Assembly (NCBI GenBank): GCA_003024785.1
Contig: PUQB01000874.1
Location: 17,791-81,790 of the forward strand
DNA length: 64,000 nt
Direction of reading: 5' to 3'
From: Selaginella tamariscina
Lineage: Eukaryota > Streptophyta > Lycopodiopsida > Selaginellales > Selaginellaceae
The position numbers and the translations under genes were made by a program. The notes under the pieces were generated by a model. The model made no database searches and was not told where the DNA came from. It was given only the letters and a program-made list of their open reading frames with translations. How positions within the stretch are numbered: position 1 is the stretch's first letter; every line of letters starts with the position of its first letter. This document shows, one piece after another, positions 56,091 through 64,000 of the stretch.

Positions 56091-57566
56091 TTTCTTGCGA
56101 AGCTAGTGCGTGTGGATCCTAAGATCTAGTGGAGCACCAAGCACATGAAGCTTGAGTATAGTGAAGTGAAAGACACTTGGTTTGGAACAAAGCTTGAGTC
56201 TCTAAACAAGTTCTTTTACTGTCACCTTGAGCAAAGCTATTGTGCGAGGAGTTTGCTGACGTCTTCCCTCCTGAGCTACCTCATGGCTACCACATGCAAG
56301 AGGTGTGGAGCTGGAATAGGGTACGAAAGCCATTTATCGTAAGCCATTCCGACTAAGCCATGCTAAGGAGCAAGAGGTTAAGAGACAAGTGATGGAGCTA
56401 TTGAATATGGCTTCATACAACTGAGCAAGTCTCCATTTGGTGCCCCAGTATTGCTTGTCATGAAGGAAAATGGCACCATGAGGATGTGCATAGACTATAG
56501 AGCTCTCAACAAGCAAACAGTGAAGGACAACATGCCATGCCATGTGTGGATACTATCATGGATCATCTCGGTGGAGCCAGAGTATTCACCAAGATAAGTT
56601 GGGCATTTCAAGTTCACTGTTATGTCATTCGGCTTAACAAATGCCCCAGTCACATTCACTCGTTGACGACTGAGGTGTTGGTGACTACTTGCATGACTTT
56701 GTGGAGATCTTCCTCGACGATATTCTTATTTACAGTAAGAATATGAAGGAGCATGTGGAGCATTTGCGGAGAGTTCTTCAGTTGTTGAGGGAGAATAACT
56801 CTATGCAAAGAAGAGCAAATGTGCATTTGCTCAGTGCAAAGTGGAGTATTTGGGTCATATTGTGATGCCAAGTGGAGTGAAGATTGATCCACAAAAGGTG
56901 GCAGTGGTGGAGCAATGGCCAGTTCCTAACAATACAAAAGATTACAGAGTTTCTTGGGCATGGCTAGTTATTACCGGCGATATGTCAAGGATTATGCCAA
57001 GAAAGCTTCTTCGTTAACTAGGTTGCTGAGGAAGGACGTTCCCTTTGCATGAAGTGCTTCAGAGAAGAGCAGTTTCCAAGCTTTGAAACAAGCTTTGGTA
57101 CGTACACCAGTTTTATGTATTGCAGATCCCTCTAAACCTTATGAGGTATCGTGTGATGCAAGTGGAGTGGCCATTGGAGTTGTACTTATGCAAGAGGGAA
57201 GGCCTATTGCTTATAAGAGTCGTACTTGAATCCTGCAGAGCAATAATACTCAACATATGAGCAAGAACTACTGGCTATTGTTAATGCATTATGAGTTTGG
57301 AGGCACTATCTTTATGGTGCAAGTTTTAAGTGTTTACAGATCACAAGACTTTGGTGTATCTATTCAAACAGAAAGAGTTAAACTCTCAGCAAGCTCGCTG
57401 GATGATTAAGCTCATGGAGTTTGTCAAATTTCCTATTGAGCATTGCGTGGGAAAGGCTAACGTGGTGGTATATGCTTTGTCACGCGTTAGGAGAGCCACA
57501 ATGGTTAGAGAATTCCAAACACGCTTATGTAATGCATTAACAAGGACGGTCAGTGAGTTTAGCTAA

Positions 57567-57865
57567 GTAGTTCAACATATGCACGTTGTAACTAAAGTGG
57601 GCATGATACGTGAAAATGGGAATATAAATAAATTACTAATTAATACTTAAGTTTTAATTATTAATTAATCATTTAATTAATATGTAATTAAGCCTTAAAT
57701 ATTAATTAATTAATTAATTAATCCTTCAATAACCTTACTTAGTAAGGAATATTCCTAAAATATCTTAGAATATTCATATTATTCTAAAAATAGTTTACAA
57801 TAATGAAGAAATACTATCAAACATAATTACAAATGAAATCATTTTCTTATCAACATGTTAATTTT
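57567..57865. other. AT-rich spacer
   Basis: TTAATTAA-rich DNA with ATTAATTAATTAATTAAT at about 57697-57722. No gene or 3' LTR is seen. Confidence 0.55.
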
Positions 57866-59041
57866 TTATAAATACTTTCTTTCTATCATACAAAGAAATC
57901 TTTTCATTTTGTCTAAATCATCACTCTCCGGATTAATCAAATCATTTTGGTCAATATCTTGATGTTGTTGCCACCACTTAACACTCTCACGAATGCAATT
58001 GGGAGTTGCCATCCTTGTTAATACATAAGATGTGATAAGAGAAGGTCTGCATAAAGGCTCATCTAAAAACTGACGTTCCTTAAGAATAATATTATAAAGC
58101 GCCCGGTTGCTATCCTTCATTTTATAAAATTCAATATCACGAGAAAGAAAAGCTTCAGGAAATGTATGATACGGTGGATACTGCTCACAAAAATTTTCGA
58201 GATTCTTCTTTCTGAGGCACGTATCCAAGTAGTTCACTAGCTCATCCATGATATCGGTATCAGAATATGGATCGAAAGTGATTGGATGAATACAAGCAAT
58301 GTTTTGGTTGAGCATAGCCTTCTGAGGAGAGTCGTCTACTACTAAGATATGTGCATTCTTCGTTATCCTTAAGCGACTGATCTCCCCATGAGTCCCAATT
58401 ATTCTTTCATTCTTGAAGAAGTATGGCTTGCTTTCCTTTCTTATATTGTGAAATTCGAGAGGTTTATGACACATTCGCTGGTCAAAAATCCAATCTTTAC
58501 GAATCACCTCTTCTGCAACACTACAATGTTTCTTAAGTAAACTCAACAGCGGTGTTAAGTTATGAATCTGCATGCATGACCAAATCCCCACAAGCGCACC
58601 CATCTCCTTAAGCTTTTGAAAGAGACGATCCAACCCTGGACGAAAAATAATATCATATCGAAATTTACCATGACAAGGAATGAAATCTCCTTGTTTGATT
58701 TCTGTTTTTCTATCCTCGGGCCTTTGTCGATGAAGCAGAACACCATTGACATCCAACAACACAATATGGCCATGAGTAACATGAGATAGCGTTGCCTCTT
58801 GAATACTTTGCAAATCACTTGTTTGCTCCCTTTCACATTTATCCGTTGCCACTATTTCGTTGCCTATCCCTTCATCATTTAATTGTACATCATCCTTACA
58901 AGATTCAGATATTGCATGCGCTGAAGAAATTGATTTCGGAACTGAAGCCAATAAAAATGATGATGCAAAAACTGAAGTGGCCCCCATGGTAACGATGTTT
59001 TGAGCTGCATTATTATCCATTTCCTGCATGAACTCTGTCAT
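57866..59041 (-). CDS. FCP1/NIF-like HAD-superfamily protein
   Basis: An uninterrupted frame of 391 codons from ATG at 59041 (the frame stays open for five more codons upstream). After a ~95-residue Ser/Asp-rich leader comes a FCP1-homology HAD fold: HIVLLDVNGVLLHR (motif I, residues ~93-103), LFQKLKEMGALVGIWSC (motif II, Ser), and HILVVDDSPQKAMLNQN (motif III/IV Asp-Asp). FCP1-type enzymes are phosphoserine phosphatases, classically on RNA polymerase II CTD. Here motif I reads DxN rather than DxD, as in some plant DLNG-type relatives, so activity is uncertain. Candidate upstream exons at 59086-59131 and 59183-59243 have good borders, but the join is one base out of frame. It is one of the few unbroken frames in the right half of the window. 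Confidence 0.82.
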   Translation of the reverse strand: MTEFMQEMDNNAAQNIVTMGATSVFASSFLLASVPKSISSAHAISESCKDDVQLNDEGIGNEIVATDKCEREQTSDLQSIQEATLSHVTHGHIVLLDVNGVLLHRQRPEDRKTEIKQGDFIPCHGKFRYDIIFRPGLDRLFQKLKEMGALVGIWSCMQIHNLTPLLSLLKKHCSVAEEVIRKDWIFDQRMCHKPLEFHNIRKESKPYFFKNERIIGTHGEISRLRITKNAHILVVDDSPQKAMLNQNIACIHPITFDPYSDTDIMDELVNYLDTCLRKKNLENFCEQYPPYHTFPEAFLSRDIEFYKMKDSNRALYNIILKERQFLDEPLCRPSLITSYVLTRMATPNCIRESVKWWQQHQDIDQNDLINPESDDLDKMKRFLCMIERKYL

Positions 59042-59313
59042 TCTGACATGTGGCACAAGAAATTGTCGCCAAACCCCTCTCTTACCTCATGGCAATGCTG
59101 AAAATCCATGTTCTCAATTATTTCATTACATCTGCAAAATGATAATTAGCTGACCTTAAAATTATCAAGGTATATTATTTACCTTGTTAATGTGTGACCC
59201 ATGTTTGAACTAAAAGCTTCATTAATCCTTGAGAATTTATTTTCTGTACAAATATAAAAGAAATATACAAAAATGCCTTATGTTACACTCATTTACAACT
59301 ATTCATCACTCTA

Positions 59314-62300
59314 TCAATTCATTATCAATTCTTCTTCGCTATTACCTTCTGAATGAGGCGAAGAAGGTCTAAGCCGCTTGTGAGATGGTTCAAGATCTTC
59401 TGCATCTTCTATTGATGTTTCCATGGGTCCTGGAGTGTGCGAATGTTCTGTACTCCTCGAGATAACTTCCGGTCTAATATCTGATTGATGTTCGTTCTCA
59501 GACTCCGAGATTGAACCAGATTCACCTTCAGAGCTATCGCACTTATCTGGAGGGAACTTTCTCAAATACGCCTTTATGGATCGTTGGGGTACTCAGTTGA
59601 GACCCAATCTATCCACTTGTTCAGGTCCTCAACCATGGTCTTATCCTTCTCAACGGCAAACACACATGTATGCCGAAGGTAACACTCCTTCAAGACGGAC
59701 CCCCTAGTGCAGTAGTCAAAAACCCACGCATCACTGTGAGGACCCCTGATCAAGTTGACGATGCTCCGTGCCGCTTGACTTGTAATGTTTGGATAACGTA
59801 CATTGCCGAATACGTCACTCATACCTATCGGTGTATCGGATGGAGGTTCAGGGCCGTTGGAGTGCAAACAGATGCCTGGCCAGTCATTTGGAAGCTTGAA
59901 ATTGTTTGGCGCATTCCTAACAACCAAGTGAACAACAGTATCAATGCACTTGGGATTAGCATCGTTCATATAAAATCCTGTCCAACGATGTCTATTCTTC
60001 TTGGCGAAGGCGAAGGCAAAAGTATCGGTGACATGAGCAAGAATCAAGAAATAAATACCTGAAAAAGTAGGTATCAGTGAAGAGCGCAAGCATGAATTCA
60101 ATAATAAATACCTTCTATGTATATGCTTGCACGGCTAAGTTTCTCCACCAGATCCTCTAGTGCCCTATCTGTCGAAAGATTTTTTGACACCCGCCGATCC
60201 ATCACGAACAATTGAAACGGTTTCCTACAAGCAGTGATGTTACCCCATAAAGTCTCCGAATCTAACAACAAACATCTGTAGGGCTTGTCGTGATTCGTAG
60301 CATCCTCCTTTATAAGGTTCAACTGCGACTGCCATAAGAGAAGGCGTCATCCCAATGTTCTCCTTTTTGGCGTTGGCGTGCAATAGATTCTTGCCTAGAT
60401 CTTCCGATTGGTTCACCCATTCGACAAGCATATCATCGTTCGTCACATGCAAATATTTGCTAACCTCTTCATATGTTGAAGTCGAGGTCCAACCCAGTTT
60501 GTGGCAGTGTATTCCCAACCACTCCTTGAAATGCCTGACCGTCTTCAACTCCATTGCCTTGAGATGAAAAGGAGAGGTTGGGCTGCTGTTATTAATTTGT
60601 AGTTTGCCATCGATCACCAAATCAGCCAAGACTTCCATCTCCTCCATCGTTGTTCCATTTAAAGGCTTCAACCATGTGAGCTTGAAATCGTTGTCTACAT
60701 CCTTTGTAGATTGAACAGACTTAGCCTTCGGCGTCTTACTGGGTTTCTTTGCAGACTTTTCTGAGGGCTCCCCTTCACTTGTCTGCTTCTTCTTCAGTGT
60801 TCCTTTTGAAAAGGATTCCATAATCCCCAACCATTTGGCAAAGATCCTATCTTCGGGGCAAGAAATCAACATCATCAGAAATGATGTTTCCTTCCCGCCC
60901 ACCTGGGCAAAATCAACTGCTGCAATTTCTTCAACTCTCTGAGGAAAAAGACAGATTAATATACCGGCGAGATAAATCCCGCCCAAACAATTTGCTTACC
61001 CGGTATTCCGCAGATTGTGTATTCCCTGCGGTAGCTCTTTGTGGTCGCTGAAGAGATTCCCACACGGCTCGCGTGTGTTTAAACTTCTCCCATATTTTGC
61101 TGTTGTAGTGGTTGGTGTCGGCAGCGTCCCATTCCGCCGATAACTTATGGTACTGCTCGATTGTGAGATTCGGCTTAGCTAAAAACGCCGATCTTTTTGT
61201 CAGCTTCTCACGGGTATGCTCGGAAAGTTTTGTTGCCATCGTTCCTTTGTTGTGTTCATCGAGAAGTCGTTGGGCTGCCGTTATTGTGTGCTGGCCACTA
61301 ATGATGTAGTACTTGATAGATCTTTTATTCTCCGTCTGAATCTTCATGAGTTGTTCTGGTGTTGTGATCCAGACTTTGTCAGCACCCTTCCTTCTTTCAT
61401 AGTATGGACACAAAACAGCATTATGTGGAACGGTATAAGAATTGTCGTCCTTCATCTTCTCCATGAGCTCAGCTACACGTTCCTGGTTGAGTGGCCTGTA
61501 ATTGAAGTTTGGGTTGACGCTGCAATATTTAACCCTACAAGGATAAATCTTATCATCCAACATCATTTCCTTGTGACTTATTGCAGCATGAGATGCCACA
61601 GGTGCAGCTGACAAAACGATTGATGATTTTCTTTTGCGATCCGAATCAACATGTGTGATCCCCGACTGCAGCTGTTCTAGTGTTCTCGGCACACTCTCCA
61701 GCTCCCGAAGCTTCCTAAGCAAATTGAACGTGATCTGTAGAGAACCTGAGACCGAGCCACCTTCTCAATCTCCCTTATGATGTCGCTGTGTTCTTCTTCA
61801 ATGTCAAGAGGGAAGATTGCTCCACTTGCTGATTTTCTGTATTGTGAAGCAATATCTCCTGACAATACACCTACTCGATGAGTCTGAAGATCTTCGAAGT
61901 AGACATCCAGATGGATCCCCTCCATAGATGGGCTTTCGTTGAGTTGAAGAAGAACTCCAAGGTCAACATCATTAGTGAACACGTGAACGTCATTATCCAC
62001 AAGTCGACAAAACCACCCGAGATTAATGTTGTAACTGACGACCTCTGGATCCGAGAACGTGACATTGGATGGAACAAGGCATATCTGTCGAGCATCGTCC
62101 AATCTGGGTTCGCAGCCTGCTTTCGGGTGCTTGACTAGCGAATCTACTTTCCATTGTTTTGCTTGTCCATGAGATGTGACAGAGGTTAATTTGACAGCAC
62201 CATGGTTGCTCCAATGCGCTTCCCATTTATCTTAAAATATGGCCAAGTTGATTCCAGAATCCCCCTGCCCATCTCTTCTCCTGCTCTTGTCTTTAATGTC

Positions 62301-62438
62301 ACCTCAATTCCACATCTGAATACAAAAATGATTAGTTCAAGTATCCGAGTATAACAGATTTTATTTTAATTCTTACCCAGAATTTGACGACGACTCCATA
62401 CTAATGACTCGATCTCCTTGTTTGATCAAATCGTCCTT
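59314..62438 (-). CDS. ParB/Srx-fold domain plus DNA-methylase-like domain protein
   Basis: Four exons, 62377-62438, 61000-62315, 60112-60936 and 59314-60058, joined by short introns (53-63 nt), give about 970 codons. Order: an N-terminal region (~250 residues, unrecognised); a ParB/sulfiredoxin-like core (residues ~260-360) from IYPCRVKYCSVNPNF through PLNQERVAELMEKM to YYIISGQHTITAAQRLL, matching the family's G-x-H/R...A-A-x-x-L motif; a Lys-rich linker (KKKQTSEGEPSEKSAKKPSK); then AWVFDYCTRGSVLKECYL and VFAVEKDKTMVEDLNKWI, which copy the layout of methylase motif I plus the acidic strand-2 end in N6/N4-type enzymes, with the glycines mostly replaced; then an acidic tail. Frame breaks lie near 62232, 61740, 60323 and 59575. 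ParB plus methylase pairs are known in phages and mobile DNA. ParB-like fold is fairly sure, the methylase relation tentative. Confidence 0.6.
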
Positions 62439-62542
62439 CTGCAAAATAATACACTATAAATATAAATTATATAAAAACGCACACACACTTGTATAAACCC
62501 GAATATACAAAAATAATACACAGAGAGAAGTAGACGTAATTA

Positions 62543-62627
62543 ACTGTCCGAAGCTCACATTTGTGTTAGTGCAAAAGAAAGATAACATTTCGTTTTAGAA
62601 CCACCACAAATGTGAGCTCTGGACAGT
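62543..62627. other. 23-bp-arm hairpin upstream of the ParB-like gene
   Basis: ACTGTCCGAAGCTCACATTTGTG is complementary, apart from two mismatches, to the segment at 62605-62627 (CACAAATGTGAGCTCTGGACAG and on), with a ~39-nt loop. It could be a small foldback element, a hairpin RNA or a tiny MITE. Confidence 0.8.
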
Positions 62628-62741
62628 TTTACATAGATTCCTAGCTTTTACTCGAAATATTATGATAAGATGATAAAAGTAAATAAAATGAGATATGCAA
62701 CTTATATATACTAATACACATATATATTCACATGGAAATTA

Positions 62742-64000
62742 ATCTCGCCACCCCTTCAATGCCTCCTGAAAGAGTGGGCGGGATTAATCTCGCCACCTTT
62801 CTGGAGGCCTTGAACGGGAGTGCGGAATTAATCTTGCCACCCTTCTCGGTCTCAGAGAGAACTGGGCAGGATTTATTTCTCACACCCCTTCAGTGACTCC
62901 AGAAAGGAGGCGGGATTAATCTCGCCCACCATGTAAGGATGGTTAAATGAATTTCCCCACCCTTCCCATTCTCTCCATTGGTATGTTGTAAACCTTCTAC
63001 GTCTCAGACAGAAACGTTTGGGATTGGTCCGACTCACCAATGGAGAAAAAAGGAAGGGTGGCGGATTCATTCTCCAACAGGCATTGAAGACTCGGCGGGA
63101 TTAATCCCGCCGCCCAGGGCCTTCACTCGGTCCCTATGCGGCGGGATTAATCCCGCCGGACGCCAATTCCCTGCGCGGAATCGGGCGGGATTAATCCCGC
63201 CGCCTAGGCACTTCAGCAGGCCAATGGCGGCGGGATAATCCCGCCCGATTCCGAGCAGGGAATTGGCGTCCGGCGGGATTAATCCCGCCTCCCAGGCCCT
63301 TCACTCGGGCCTTAGTCGGCGGGATTAATCCCGCCGAACGCCAATGCCCTGTGCGAAATCTTGCGGGATTAATCCCGCCGCCTAGGCCCTTCAGGCAGGC
63401 CAATGGCGGCGGGATAAATCCCGCCCGATTCCGCGCAGGGCATGCGTACGCGGCGGGATTAATCCCGCCCACCATGTAAGGGATGGTGAAATTAATCCCA
63501 CCACCCTTCTCAGTTCCCTCCATTGGTATTTTGTAAACCTTCTCCGTCTCAGACAGAGTTAGTCGGGATTGATTCAACATACCAATGGGGTAATGAAGGT
63601 TCGGAGATTAATCTCGCCACCGGGTAATGAAGGTTCGGAGGCTAATCCCGCCGCCCTCTCGTAAATCATGCGCTCACACATATATATTGGCTGCGGCATT
63701 TTTGAACAGGGATGGGTGGGGGCGGGATTAATCCCGCCGCTTATATCCTGCGGAAGTGCCTGAGCGGCGGGATTAATCCCGCCGCCCTCCGCGAAGGGCA
63801 TGAGCGTGGGGCCGGATTAATCCCGCCGTTCATGTCCTGCGTGAATTCCCTGGGCGGCGGGATTAATCCCGCCGCTCTACGACAAACCGAAGAGCGGCGG
63901 GATTAATCCCGCCGCCCAGCCTCGTAGCCTCGGCGGCGGGATTAATCCGCCGCCCATCCCCTGTAAATGCCCTGCGCGGAATCCGGCGGGATTAATCCCG
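62742..64000. repeat. Palindrome array B (GGCGGGATTAATCCCGCC), continues past window end
   Basis: About 26 copies of an 18-bp perfect palindrome or close variants. Left part (62742-63070) is degenerate. The core is regular at about 63094, 63140, 63184, 63229, 63272, 63318, 63362, 63408 and 63452 (mean ~45 bp), and a second dense stretch runs from 63721 to the end. The core nine form a higher-order repeat of four spacers (~180 bp) present twice; the third-interval spacer family recurs, and the fourth spacer is the reverse complement of the second. Reading frames rich in GGINPAA or GLIPP across the array are artefacts of the repeat. Confidence 0.95.

Larger units (their letters stand above)
55118..57566 (+). 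mobile_element. Ty3/gypsy element, 3'-truncated
   Basis: 5' LTR 55118-55382 (TGTTATGACCC to CCTAACA) followed at 55385 by TGGTATCAGAGGC, the initiator tRNA-Met-type primer-binding site. Then a protease-like segment (55619-55950; the active-site Asp is followed by NM instead of T/S-G), RT with [17 protein letters not shown] at about 56700, the connection region [20 protein letters not shown], and RNase H with SCDASGVAIGVVLMQEGRP and HCVGKANVVVYALSR. Frequent stops and frame breaks. No integrase or 3' LTR before 57600. Confidence 0.85.

Noticed and set aside
61735-61750. An 11-nt intron (GTTCTCTACAG) that would restore the ParB-like frame
   Set aside because: Far below any known spliceosomal minimum in plants; a single-base frame break explains it as well.
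59314-62438. Bacterial or phage contamination as the source of the ParB/methylase-like gene
   Set aside because: It has spliceosomal introns, plant-like base composition, and the same palindrome in an intron as in the flanking nuclear arrays.
63191-63906. Open frames encoding GGINPAA / GLIPP repeats
   Set aside because: They follow directly from translating the palindrome repeat and exist on both strands in several frames.
62742-64000. CRISPR-like array (regular repeats with ~27-bp spacers)
   Set aside because: The setting is a spliced eukaryotic genome, repeats are perfect palindromes, and spacers are related to one another and recur in blocks, which is a satellite pattern. No cas-like genes are present.

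Overview
The window is nuclear DNA of a plant-lineage eukaryote, most likely a streptophyte (land plant or relative). The evidence is GT-AG introns in every host gene, interstitial TTTAGGG telomere-type repeats, telo-box motifs before a ribosome-biogenesis gene, plant-type host proteins, a plant-type tRNA-Asn sequence, and Ty3/gypsy chromoviruses. I cannot name the species.

Region by region: 32-1474 is the 3' part of a mitochondrial SCO-type copper-chaperone gene that has lost one copper-binding Cys. 1732-8955 is a 20-exon SERCA/ECA Ca2+-ATPase with an unusual transit-peptide-like N-terminus. It is followed by a truncated universal stress protein (USP) gene ending in telomeric repeats. 10.3-20.33 kb is a ~10-kb insertion holding an unrecognised gene, two opposed MULE fragments and a Ty3/gypsy integrase fragment. 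20.33-24.06 kb repeats the SERCA 3' end plus the USP gene, and here the USP gene (23566-24645) is intact. 24.65-28.48 kb is AT-rich with a three-copy degenerate repeat. 28537-35387 is an 18-exon WDR3/UTP12 gene (small-subunit processome).

From 37 kb on the window is mostly mobile: a ~1.7-kb solo-LTR family, a transposon-like gene split by one of these LTRs, a chromovirus (44.6-50.2 kb, minus), a LINE-like fragment, a tandem tRNA-Asn-derived array carrying a rearranged Ty3/gypsy element with a 5-bp target-site duplication, and a further Ty3/gypsy element with a tRNA-Met-type primer site. 57.9-62.4 kb holds two minus-strand genes: an FCP1/NIF-like HAD protein, and a four-exon gene that looks like a ParB/Srx-fold domain joined to a degenerate DNA-methylase-like fold. 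Just upstream lies a >1.2-kb array of an 18-bp perfect palindrome (GGCGGGATTAATCCCGCC) on a ~45-bp period with higher-order structure. Related arrays or single copies occur at 38.6-39.06 kb and inside an intron of the ParB-like gene.

Frame breaks of one or a few bases interrupt most long coding regions, including otherwise well conserved genes. Residual assembly indels are a serious alternative to gene decay. One SERCA break is shared by both duplicate copies. All family assignments are from reading translations and motifs; no search was run.
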